Origin: Anaerolineaceae bacterium | GTDB taxonomy: Bacteria; Chloroflexota; Anaerolineae; Anaerolineales; Anaerolineaceae | DNA length: 6,448 nucleotides | NCBI GenBank assembly: GCA_003158355.1 | Contig: PMIV01000144.1 | Coordinates: 1,802 to 8,249, forward strand | Reading direction: 5' to 3' | Shown: positions 1 through 6,218 of the stretch, piece after piece | How positions within the stretch are numbered: the first letter of the stretch is position 1 | How the letters are laid out: the number at the start of each line of letters is the position of its first letter | Translations under genes and position numbers: made by a program | Notes under the pieces: generated by a model | What the model was told of the DNA's origin: nothing | What the model saw: only the letters and a program-made list of their open reading frames with translations | Databases searched by the model: none

Positions 1-561
1 ATGCGCAAAGAAAGAGACCAGGTTCGCCTCTGGGAGGGATTGGAGGATGGTGTAATAAAAACTGTTGCCACTGACCACTGTCCATTCTTCTATGATGGGA
101 CTAAAACGATCGAATATGAAGGCAAGCCAGTGGCCATTCCGGGTAAGGAATTGGGTAGTGGAGATTTCACAAAGGTACCCAATGGATTACCCGGTGTAGG
201 CGACAGGATGCCGGTCATGTGGAATGCAATGGTGACATCAGGGCGTTTCACCGTGAATCAATTTGTAGAGGTGAACTGTGCTAATCCGGCCAGAATATTT
301 GGGCTATATCCTAAAAAAGGGTGCTTACTTCCGGGGTCAGATGCAGATATTGTGCTGTGGGATCCTTTGAAAGAGGTGACATACGGAACGGCTTATTCTC
401 AACAAAGAACAGATTACAACCTATATGAGGGTTGGAATCTGGTGGGTTATCCGATCCGGGTCATCTCTCGAGGAAAAACGATCGTGGACAAAGGCGTCTG
501 GCAGGGTAAAGCCGGCCAGGGACGATTCGTTGCCTGTAAGCCTTTCAATGAAATTCTTTAA
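1..561 (+). CDS. hydA: Dihydropyrimidinase / D-hydantoinase, C-terminal part (5' end outside window)
   Basis: This is a cyclic-amidohydrolase-superfamily enzyme that hydrolyses the ring of dihydropyrimidines or 5-substituted hydantoins to N-carbamoyl amino acids in the cytoplasm (reductive pyrimidine breakdown). The visible 186 residues cover the end of the metal-binding barrel and the C-terminal beta domain. The motif TDHCPF (residues 24-29) contains Asp25, which aligns with the metal-ligand/catalytic Asp. DFTKVPNG and the following PGVGDRMPVMW match the family's substrate-loop region. NPARIFGLYPKKG and GSDADIVLWDP are typical of the domain junction. Family members are about 460-480 aa, so roughly 280 residues, including the His ligands and carboxylated Lys, lie upstream. 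The ATG at position 1 is therefore most likely an internal Met, since MRKERDQ aligns with an internal helix after the conserved PP. The stop is TAA at 559-561 and the next gene starts 13 nt later. Dihydropyrimidinase and hydantoinase cannot be separated from this fragment. The gene symbol follows common bacterial usage. Confidence 0.9.
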   Translation: MRKERDQVRLWEGLEDGVIKTVATDHCPFFYDGTKTIEYEGKPVAIPGKELGSGDFTKVPNGLPGVGDRMPVMWNAMVTSGRFTVNQFVEVNCANPARIFGLYPKKGCLLPGSDADIVLWDPLKEVTYGTAYSQQRTDYNLYEGWNLVGYPIRVISRGKTIVDKGVWQGKAGQGRFVACKPFNEIL

Positions 562-574
562 AGCTTAATTAGCG

Positions 575-2176
575 ATGCTAAACTTTTTACCTGTTTTGTT
601 AATCATAATTACGATCATAGGGCTAATCGTTCTACGGCGAATGCGAACACCCATAGGAACGATATGGCTGATTTTGGCTGTGGCCGGGCTGCTAAACTGG
701 GGAAGCTTATTGATTCTGCGGTCGCATTTACCTGAGGCGCTGAATATCAGTACCTGGTTTCCGCTTTCAGCGAATGCCGATCTATTAATCTTTAGTATCA
801 GCGGAAATACCTGGGTATTATTATTCGCGTTGGCTTCTCTGTTGGTAGGAATACTTTTTGCCAGTTCGGCGCATTTAAGTGATGCTAACATCTTCGTAAC
901 CTGGTTTGAAGTTCTTTTTTTGACAGCAGTGGGAATGTTAAGCTTACTTGCGGATAGCCCATTGGCCTTTCTGCTTATTTGGGGAATGATCGATATTGTG
1001 GAGATTGTCGTTTTTGTGATCATTAACCGCGATCTAAGTTTCAGTGTACAAAGTTATGCGATAATTTTCAGCCGTGCCCTTGGATTGATACTGGTGATTA
1101 CCGCAATGGCATTGTCTTACCAATCTCAGGCCCCATTAGAATTAGCCAAGGCCAGCGGGGCCGTATTATCTTTGTTAATTGCAGGAGCGGGGTTACGCCT
1201 GGGGGCCTTGCCAGTTCATTTGCCGTACACACGTGAGTTAGACAACCGCCGCAGCATGGGAACAATTTTAAGAATGTTGGCTCCGTTGTCAGTGTTTTCA
1301 TTCCTTTCAAAATTGGCAGTTCCGCAAACGCTTACCGGAACCAACTTCCTAATCTTCTTGTTGGCGATAATTAGCTGTTTGATTGGTGCAATAAATTGGT
1401 TCAGCGCCAAAAACGAATTGGAAGGAAGACCATACTGGTTATTGACTTTTTCAGGTTTTGCTCTTGTCTCTTTCCTGCGCGGACAATCCATGAGCGTTTT
1501 GATCTGGGGAGTTTTAATGGTAGTTATTGGCGGATGGGTGTTTTTGTCAGAATCTCATTCTAAAAAATTGGATATCCTTTTACCGGTGGCATTATTGGCT
1601 GTTTGCGGCATTCCTTTTACCCCTGCTTCCATTGGTTTCGGTGGCATCTCTACAGGCTCATTTGCGATAATCAACCCTCTTTTATGGGTTAGCCTGGCAT
1701 TTCTCCTGGCAGGTATGGTGAAATTTTCAATCAGCGGTGGGGATTCGCAAACCCCCTATGAAAATTGGATGAAGTTGTTCTATTCAATTGGTATGGGTCT
1801 ATTGGTTCTCTCCCCCTGGACAATCGTGTTATTTAAAATGAAGGGGTGGAATCAGACCCAGTTCTGGTGGGAGTGCGTGATTTCATTAATCTTGTTCACA
1901 GTAATAATTCTGATCAAGTATTCTCAACCGATCAGGTCTAGGCTGCTAGATTCTTCTGTGAGTAACTTTACTATTGCCGTAACTCCTTTTGGTAAAGGGA
2001 TCAATCAATTTTTTCATTTTAATTGGGTATATAAAACGATTGTTTTTCTCTTCAACATCCAAAAATGGATCGTAGAAAAATTAAATTTGATTTTGGAAGG
2101 AGAAGGAGGAATTCTTTGGGCTTTGGTATTTCTCGTCCTCCTTGTTTCACTATTGGTTAATGGAAAAAGTGGATAA
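575..2176 (+). CDS. Divergent NuoL/NuoM-like (complex I antiporter-type) membrane protein, 533 aa
   Basis: This is a very hydrophobic protein with about 14-16 predicted membrane helices by eye, beginning at the N-terminus (residues 4-20) and ending with one at about 513-528. Weak but consistent similarity to the proton-conducting subunits of complex I is seen. SPLAFLLIWGMID (128-140) sits where the TM5 WE motif is expected. AGLRLGALPVHLPY (205-218) sits where the TM7 K-x5-PLHxWLP motif is expected. Differences are marked: WE is WG (Gly137), the TM7 Lys is Arg208, and the GW of HGWLP is missing. Before the last helix, residues 470-510 form a long amphipathic-looking stretch, as at the C-terminus of NuoL-type proteins. 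ATG 575 is the first Met after an in-frame TAA at 566-568. No clear Shine-Dalgarno lies before it, so translation may depend on coupling to the upstream hydantoinase gene, which ends 13 nt earlier. The stop overlaps the next start by one base (TAATG). The family call is moderately sure; the ion-pumping function is inference. Confidence 0.7.
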   Translation: MLNFLPVLLIIITIIGLIVLRRMRTPIGTIWLILAVAGLLNWGSLLILRSHLPEALNISTWFPLSANADLLIFSISGNTWVLLFALASLLVGILFASSAHLSDANIFVTWFEVLFLTAVGMLSLLADSPLAFLLIWGMIDIVEIVVFVIINRDLSFSVQSYAIIFSRALGLILVITAMALSYQSQAPLELAKASGAVLSLLIAGAGLRLGALPVHLPYTRELDNRRSMGTILRMLAPLSVFSFLSKLAVPQTLTGTNFLIFLLAIISCLIGAINWFSAKNELEGRPYWLLTFSGFALVSFLRGQSMSVLIWGVLMVVIGGWVFLSESHSKKLDILLPVALLAVCGIPFTPASIGFGGISTGSFAIINPLLWVSLAFLLAGMVKFSISGGDSQTPYENWMKLFYSIGMGLLVLSPWTIVLFKMKGWNQTQFWWECVISLILFTVIILIKYSQPIRSRLLDSSVSNFTIAVTPFGKGINQFFHFNWVYKTIVFLFNIQKWIVEKLNLILEGEGGILWALVFLVLLVSLLVNGKSG

Positions 2177-2757
2177 TGGATAATTGGTTCAACCTGATAC
2201 CTGTTCTGCTTATTTTAGCTGCATCATTGGCCATGCTTGTATTTGATGAGTGGCAGCGTTCTATTGTTGCATTGGCTATCCTCTATTTGGGAGTATTTAT
2301 CCTGTTAGTGCAGTTGGTTCCTTTGACATTATCCGCAGTTAAATTAATCACAGGTTGGGCAGCCGCCTTGATCCTCGGATTGAATTTGCCTAAAGGGGAA
2401 TCAACCACAACTGAAGGATTGTTTTCAAATCGAATCTTCAAGGCGCTATCGCTAGTACTCATCTGGGTATTGGCTTTTTTAGTCTCAAAATCGATAAGCA
2501 GTTCCTTTCAAATTAGCCCGGAGATCGTTTTTTCAGCTTTAGCAATTTTTGGTGCTGGACTATTGCAGTTAGGTATGAAATTCCGGCCTTTTTCAATTAT
2601 TCTGGGCATTTTGACGGTGTTCGCGGGCTTTGAGCTCCTTTATGCGAGTGTTGAAACTTCCGTGCTCATTAATGGGCTGCTTTCTGCCATGAATTTATTG
2701 ATTGCGCTGATTGGGTCCTATTTCGCTGGATTTAACCAAATAGAGGAGCGGTCATGA
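2176..2757 (+). CDS. Small polytopic membrane protein, HyfE/NuoK-like, 193 aa
   Basis: About seven membrane helices are visible by eye: residues 5-23, 29-49, 52-70, 88-108, 115-132, 137-156 and 162-184. No signal peptide cleavage site or soluble domain is seen. Charged residues lie inside predicted helices: Lys56 in helix 3 (SAVKLITGW), Glu153 in GFELLYA and Glu160 just after. The GFELLYA segment recalls the GLEIM helix of NuoK. The length (about 200 aa) and the position between two antiporter-like genes recall HyfE, the NuoK-type subunit of hydrogenase-4. This identification comes from context and a short motif, not clear family identity. ATG 2176 overlaps the TAA of the upstream gene by one base, and the last four bases (ATGA) overlap the next start, so the three genes are translationally coupled and their products are probably made in fixed proportion. 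Its likely role is a membrane subunit of the same complex as its neighbours. An unrelated membrane scaffold is possible. Confidence 0.6.
   Translation: MDNWFNLIPVLLILAASLAMLVFDEWQRSIVALAILYLGVFILLVQLVPLTLSAVKLITGWAAALILGLNLPKGESTTTEGLFSNRIFKALSLVLIWVLAFLVSKSISSSFQISPEIVFSALAIFGAGLLQLGMKFRPFSIILGILTVFAGFELLYASVETSVLINGLLSAMNLLIALIGSYFAGFNQIEERS
2743..2748 (+). promoter_or_regulatory. Ribosome binding site for the 463-aa membrane protein gene
   Basis: GAGGAG lies 5 nt before ATG 2754, inside the end of the preceding gene. It is the clearest Shine-Dalgarno in the membrane module. It supports the ATG that overlaps the upstream TGA as the true start. Confidence 0.75.
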
Positions 2758-4145
2758 GCGCACCATTAATTTGGATCGTTTTCCCATTACTGATCTCAGT
2801 GCTGCTTTGGTTCATCCAATCCAGGACGAAGCTTGTTCTGGTCATTTCCCTCGCTCTCTGTACTTTGTTGGCATTGATCGCGTTATTACAACCTATTGGT
2901 GGGATTGTAAAAATAGGACCTACCTCGGTTGAACTGAAAACTACTTTAATATTGTTAGGAAGAAGTTTCATTCTAGAAAACAAAGACCGCTTCTTCTTGG
3001 TGTTCATCAATTTTGCAGCAGTTTTCTGGTTCTTTGGCGCGCGAATTTCTGCTGCACCCACAAAATTCATCCCTTTGAGCCTGGCGATCATTTCCTTCCT
3101 CACGGCAGCTTTGGCAGTTGAGCCATTTCTCTATTCTGCGATCCTAGTAGAAATTGCCGTTATCATTAGCCTGCCCATGTTGATCAATCCCGGTGAGCCC
3201 ATTGGGAAGGGAATGCTGCGTTATTTTATTTACCAGAGCTTAGCGATGCCTTTTATCCTTTTTGCCGGGTGGATGCTCTCTGGAAGTCAGGCGAACCCAT
3301 CCAATTCTTCGCAAATGCAATTCGCTGCACTTCTTTTGGGACTTGGTTTTGCGTTCTGGCTGGCTGTCTTTCCCTTCCATGTTTGGATCCCAGAAATGGC
3401 CAGCGAAGGTCATTCTTATGTTACTGGTTTTCTTTTAAGCTGTTTACCGCCAGTATATTTGCTAATCATGCTCAAGTACTTGAATGGGTTGATCTGGTTA
3501 AAAGATGCAGCTTTCCTGGCTCCAACATTACAAACAGTGGGAATTGTAATGATTGTCACAGGGGGTGTTTGGGCAGCAACCCAAAAGGATCTCAAGAGGC
3601 TTTTTGGTTTTGCGGTTATTATCGAAAGCGGATTTTCATTGATCTGCATCAGCCTGCAGAGCCAGGCGGGGAACCAATTATTTTATCTATCGTTAATCCC
3701 TCATATGCTGTCGCTGGGTGTTTTTGCTTATGCACTGGCAAGTCTGAAGAAGCACGAAATTGATCCGGATTTAAGCAATTTGAATGGATTGATCAGAACC
3801 TATCCTGTTCTTTTCATTTCGATCATCTGTTCATTATTTTCGATCATTGGGTTACCCTTGTTTGCAGGGTTTTCACTTAATTTAGGACTTTTTGCGCAGT
3901 TGACCGGAAATGTCTCTCTAATAATTTGGATTTTCCTGGGATATGCTGGCCTGATGTTAGCTGCTTTCCGATTACTAATTGTGTTGATCGGGTATACCGG
4001 AAAGAAATGGGCGATAACTGAATCATTAGGTGATCTCTTTTTTTTGGTGACCGGTGATTTTGTGCTTTTGTTAATGGGAATTTTCCCTTCCATTTTCATT
4101 GGAAGCATTTGGAAGATATTTGCGCCTTTGCTCACCATCACTTAA
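2754..4145 (+). CDS. Divergent NuoM-like proton-conducting-transporter family membrane protein, 463 aa
   Basis: This is the best recognised member of the module and belongs to the complex I antiporter-like family (Proton_antipo_M type: NuoM, NuoN, HyfB/F, MrpD). About 13-14 membrane helices are visible. Family landmarks are VFPFHVWIPEM (205-215), the TM7 break; QKDLKRLFGF (277-286), equivalent to TDIKRLIAY; PHMLSLGVF (316-324), equivalent to AHGLSAAGLF of NuoM; GLPLFAGF (366-373); and GIFPSIF (442-448). The TM5 Glu is probably kept as Glu133 (VEIAV). Residues that carry protons in classical members are not kept: the TM7 Lys position is Trp202, the TM8 Lys position falls at Pro233, and the Glu/Lys of the GFxxxE/K motif is Asn376. 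The fold is therefore secure, but proton pumping is doubtful. It starts within the previous gene (ATGA overlap) behind a GAGGAG site. It presumably forms a membrane complex with the two upstream products; the electron-transfer or coupling partner is not in the window. Confidence 0.8.
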   Translation: MSAPLIWIVFPLLISVLLWFIQSRTKLVLVISLALCTLLALIALLQPIGGIVKIGPTSVELKTTLILLGRSFILENKDRFFLVFINFAAVFWFFGARISAAPTKFIPLSLAIISFLTAALAVEPFLYSAILVEIAVIISLPMLINPGEPIGKGMLRYFIYQSLAMPFILFAGWMLSGSQANPSNSSQMQFAALLLGLGFAFWLAVFPFHVWIPEMASEGHSYVTGFLLSCLPPVYLLIMLKYLNGLIWLKDAAFLAPTLQTVGIVMIVTGGVWAATQKDLKRLFGFAVIIESGFSLICISLQSQAGNQLFYLSLIPHMLSLGVFAYALASLKKHEIDPDLSNLNGLIRTYPVLFISIICSLFSIIGLPLFAGFSLNLGLFAQLTGNVSLIIWIFLGYAGLMLAAFRLLIVLIGYTGKKWAITESLGDLFFLVTGDFVLLLMGIFPSIFIGSIWKIFAPLLTIT

Positions 4146-4203
4146 CCCTTGGTACTGGCGAAGTTTCCGGTTATGATTAAAAAAATTAATACAAGGAAAT
4201 TTT

Positions 4204-5379
4204 ATGGAATCAGACGAAATCGAAAAACGTTTGGAATGGCTAGATTCGGAACGACAAAAAGCGAATCTTGAATTAAAAACATTAAAGGACCGCATTACCG
4301 GTCTAGAAAATATAATTGACCATCAAAAACAGACGATCTCTTCTCTTAAAAATGAAGTAAAGATGGTATCTACAACTACCAGCCGGGTATCGCAATTCGA
4401 TGATGTTCTGGAACAAGTAAAAGCTGATGTGCAAAAACAAATTCTGGATATCGAGAAGAAGTTAACCCCCCAAATAAAAAATCTGGAAAAACAAGAAAAA
4501 GAAGGCCAGAATTCAGCGAATAAACGATTTAATGAAATACAAACGGTTGTCCCTTTGGTGACAGAAATAAAAAAGAATCTTCAAAACAGAATTGACGAAG
4601 AAAGCCGTTTGGCCCAAAAGATCGATACTTTGGGAAATTATTTTGAAAACGTAAATACTGCCGTAAATGTTGTTACTCAAGAGAATAAGCGAATCTCTGA
4701 TGATGTTCAGATGAGTAATAAACGTATGGCAGATATTCAAGTTGAAACAACTACATTCCGTAAACGTTTGGATGAAGTGCGAAACCGTAACGATCTCAAT
4801 ATTGAAGCGTTACAAAAAATAGAAAGCAATCTTAAATCCGTATTAGCCCAGGAAGCTGAGCGTAAACAGGCACAAAGCACTTTCATTGAAAAAGCAGCTT
4901 TAACCCAAATTGAACGCGAGAATACCTGGAAAGCGTGGCAAGACCAGGTAAATGAAATCAGCAGTTTGGGATCAGATTATGCTCAAAAGTTGGCTTCTCT
5001 TGAAGCCACCCATAAGGCGATCAAACAATCGCAGGCAGAGTTAGACGAAGTCAATTTGAGGTTCGATCGTCGAATCAATGAATTAACCGAAATGCACCGT
5101 TTGAATGAAGAACGGTTCAGACAGGAATGGCTTTCGTTTAAGAGCGATGACCAAAAACGTTGGACGAACTATCAATTAACTCAAGAAGAACAACAGCAGG
5201 AAGATTCACGACGGCTGGCAAAACTTATTGAGCGTGTCACTGCCTTTGAAGACACAACGCAAGAAGTGAAAGAATCGATCCTTCTTATCAATGAAGAAAC
5301 AGACAAGCAATTGAAATCGTTTTATTCTGTTTTTCATGATCTGATAGAATCTTTTGAGCAAACATTCGATAAGAAATAG
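4204..5379 (+). CDS. Soluble coiled-coil protein of unknown function, 391 aa
   Basis: I do not recognise a named family. The protein is strongly charged, rich in Glu, Lys, Gln, Arg, Asn and Ser, with heptad-like spacing of Leu/Ile/Val over nearly its whole length. It has no Cys, almost no Pro or Gly, no signal peptide and no membrane helix, so it should be a long cytoplasmic alpha-helical rod. Trp residues are few and mostly grouped towards the C-terminal half: W242 and W245 (NTWKAWQDQ), W309 (RQEWLSFK) and W320 (QKRWTNY). These may mark a distinct interaction segment; the fifth is W12. The C-terminal tail (about 355-391, ending DLIESFEQTFDKK) looks like a separate short helix. Automatic pipelines would probably give it an SMC-like label on composition alone, but no ATPase motifs are present. 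AAGGA at 4193-4197, 6 nt before ATG 4204, supports the start. It lies 58 nt after the membrane module, so co-transcription is plausible. Its role there is unknown. Confidence 0.75.
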   Translation: MESDEIEKRLEWLDSERQKANLELKTLKDRITGLENIIDHQKQTISSLKNEVKMVSTTTSRVSQFDDVLEQVKADVQKQILDIEKKLTPQIKNLEKQEKEGQNSANKRFNEIQTVVPLVTEIKKNLQNRIDEESRLAQKIDTLGNYFENVNTAVNVVTQENKRISDDVQMSNKRMADIQVETTTFRKRLDEVRNRNDLNIEALQKIESNLKSVLAQEAERKQAQSTFIEKAALTQIERENTWKAWQDQVNEISSLGSDYAQKLASLEATHKAIKQSQAELDEVNLRFDRRINELTEMHRLNEERFRQEWLSFKSDDQKRWTNYQLTQEEQQQEDSRRLAKLIERVTAFEDTTQEVKESILLINEETDKQLKSFYSVFHDLIESFEQTFDKK

Positions 5380-5418
5380 ATCTGGCAGCTCGTTTGTTTC
5401 CGGCGCGGATATTCCCCA

Positions 5419-5447
5419 TTGACATAGAAATGAGCAGCAATTATAAT
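5419..5447 (+). promoter_or_regulatory. Perfect-consensus sigma-70-type promoter for the ribosomal protein genes
   Basis: TTGACA (5419-5424) and TATAAT (5442-5447) are separated by exactly 17 bp, matching the housekeeping consensus at all twelve positions. The predicted transcription start is about 5452-5455, giving a leader of about 115 nt before rplU. A strong housekeeping promoter fits genes for abundant ribosomal proteins. It also marks the break between the coiled-coil gene's unit and the ribosomal unit. Confidence 0.88.
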
Positions 5448-5456
5448 ACTGACTGC

Positions 5457-5485
5457 TTTGCCCTAGCTGAAAAGGCTAGGGTAAG
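5457..5485 (+). promoter_or_regulatory. Stem-loop at the very 5' end of the rplU leader
   Basis: CCCTAGC (5461-5467) pairs perfectly with GCTAGGG (5475-5481) around the 7-nt loop TGAAAAG. The stem extends outwards by four more pairs (5457-5460 with 5482-5485, two of them G-U), giving an 11-bp hairpin. It begins only a few nucleotides after the predicted transcription start. No T-tract follows, so it is not a normal intrinsic terminator. It could protect the mRNA 5' end or be part of a ribosomal-protein autoregulatory leader. The structure is clear; the function is inference. Confidence 0.65.
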
Positions 5486-5568
5486 TGTATCTATCCCCAA
5501 CTTCCCCGCGAGCTTGCGCAACTAGACGCTAGAAAGTGGTGAAGTGAAGATTGGAGAGTTAAATCAGG
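5486..5568 (+). promoter_or_regulatory. Rest of the rplU 5' leader, possibly structured, with ribosome binding site
   Basis: This is non-coding sequence between the 5' hairpin and rplU. ACTTCCCC (5500-5507) can pair with GGTGAAGT (5538-5545) with one mismatch, enclosing small GC-rich hairpins such as GCG/CGC at 5508-5519. GGAGAG (5553-5558), 10 nt before ATG 5569, is the likely Shine-Dalgarno. L21 operons in some bacteria have regulatory leaders, but I cannot match this to a known class. Confidence 0.4.
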
Positions 5569-5886
5569 ATGAAGTATGCTATTGTAGAAAGTGGCGGTAA
5601 ACAGTACCGAGCCGTCGAAGGTTCCACAATTGAAGTGGACCTGTTGAATGTTGAGATCGGTCAATCTATTGATCTCGACAAAGTGTTTTTGCTGGTCGAG
5701 GACGAGAAGATTTCCATCGGGACTCCGACAGTCAAGGGCGCAGTGGTCTCTACCACGGTAGTGGACCATGTTAAAGGCCCCAAGGTGATTATCTTCAAGT
5801 ATTCCCCAAAGAAACGCATCCGTACAAAAACTGGGCACCGCCAGCAATATACCCAGCTTAAAATTGAATCAATCAAAGTGGAGTAG
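5569..5886 (+). CDS. rplU: 50S ribosomal protein L21
   Basis: This is a large-subunit ribosomal protein that binds 23S rRNA together with L20. At 105 residues it has the usual length and is complete. It opens with [14 protein letters not shown], the family's N-terminal signature. It ends with the hallmark basic segment [16 protein letters not shown] (72-87) followed by [11 protein letters not shown]. The start is fixed by the conserved N-terminus and by GGAGAG 10 nt upstream. It is the first gene of the unit driven by the consensus promoter at 5419-5447. The TAG stop is 5 nt before rpmA, the usual neighbour, so the two are certainly co-transcribed. Confidence 0.98.
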   Translation: MKYAIVESGGKQYRAVEGSTIEVDLLNVEIGQSIDLDKVFLLVEDEKISIGTPTVKGAVVSTTVVDHVKGPKVIIFKYSPKKRIRTKTGHRQQYTQLKIESIKVE

Positions 5887-5891
5887 GACGA

Positions 5892-6155
5892 ATGGCACAT
5901 AAAAAAGGTGGTGGTTCCAGTCGTAATGGCCGTGATAGTAATGCGCAACGGCTGGGTGTCAAAAAGTATGCGGGTGAAGAAGTGCTCTCTGGCAATATCT
6001 TGGTTCGCCAGCGCGGCACAAAAATCAAACCCGGAATTAATGTCAAAGTTGGAACAGACGACACCCTGTTCGCTGTTGCCGAAGGTGTAGTTGAATATGA
6101 GACCTTACCCAACGGCCAAAAAAAGGTTAATGTGAAACAGACCGTTTCCAAATAA
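5892..6155 (+). CDS. rpmA: 50S ribosomal protein L27
   Basis: This is a large-subunit protein whose N-terminal tail reaches the peptidyl-transferase centre. The protein is 87 aa and complete. It starts [16 protein letters not shown], so the tail is directly exposed, without the short cleavable extension found in many Firmicutes and some other phyla. The core motifs [23 protein letters not shown]... (residues 17 onwards), with IKPGINV and VGTDDTLFA, are standard. GGAG at 5880-5883 lies inside the last codons of rplU, 8 nt before the start, so translation is tightly linked to rplU. The usual third gene, obgE, is not next; rpmE follows instead. Confidence 0.98.
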   Translation: MAHKKGGGSSRNGRDSNAQRLGVKKYAGEEVLSGNILVRQRGTKIKPGINVKVGTDDTLFAVAEGVVEYETLPNGQKKVNVKQTVSK

Positions 6156-6158
6156 TCC

Positions 6159-6193
6159 GTTTTTACATATCCGCCTAAGGCAATTGTAAAAAC
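6159..6193 (+). promoter_or_regulatory. Long AT-rich hairpin between rpmA and rpmE
   Basis: GTTTTTACA (6159-6167) is followed 17 nt later by its exact complement TGTAAAAAC (6185-6193). The enclosed bases contain a second small stem, GCC-TAA-GGC (6173-6181), so a nested hairpin is likely. No T-run follows on the + strand, which argues against a simple terminator. The same bases also read as a weak promoter-like pair (TTTACA, 17 bp, TGTAAA). It could be an RNA processing site, a partial attenuator or an operator for rpmE. Confidence 0.55.
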
Positions 6194-6202
6194 AACTGAG
6201 AT

Positions 6203-6209
6203 AGGAAGG
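6203..6209 (+). promoter_or_regulatory. Ribosome binding site for rpmE
   Basis: AGGAAGG lies 9 nt before ATG 6219, just after the intergenic hairpin. It is strong and fixes the rpmE start. Confidence 0.75.
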
Positions 6210-6218
6210 TCATTTAGA

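Noticed and set aside
565..1023. 152-aa open frame on the - strand opposite the 533-aa gene
   Set aside because: Opposite-strand shadow of a hydrophobic coding region, with low-complexity basic composition and no ribosome binding site or family resemblance.
3269..3763. 164-aa open frame on the + strand inside the 463-aa membrane gene
   Set aside because: It lies wholly within a clearly recognised gene in another frame, and its protein has no family features and a Cys-rich, irregular composition typical of a shadow.
4146..4203. Possible terminator or promoter between the membrane module and the coiled-coil gene
   Set aside because: Only a weak 5-bp TAACC/GGTTA pairing with a large loop and a short A-run are seen. 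There is no convincing terminator hairpin and no promoter pair, so the gap is left unassigned apart from the ribosome binding site.
5430..5525. 31-codon frame ATG 5430 to TAG 5523-5525 before rplU
   Set aside because: Its start lies between the -35 and -10 elements, so the main transcript would not contain it. There is no Shine-Dalgarno, and the bases are better explained as promoter and leader.
5491..5847. 118-aa open frame on the - strand opposite rplU
   Set aside because: Shadow of a certain ribosomal protein gene and of its leader, with no independent support.
5908..6090. 60-aa + strand frame inside rpmA
   Set aside because: Out-of-frame reading of rpmA with no ribosome binding site.
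6159..6193. Zur operator before rpmE
   Set aside because: The inverted repeat arms are separated by 17 bases, unlike the compact palindromes of known Zur boxes, and the sequence does not match them.
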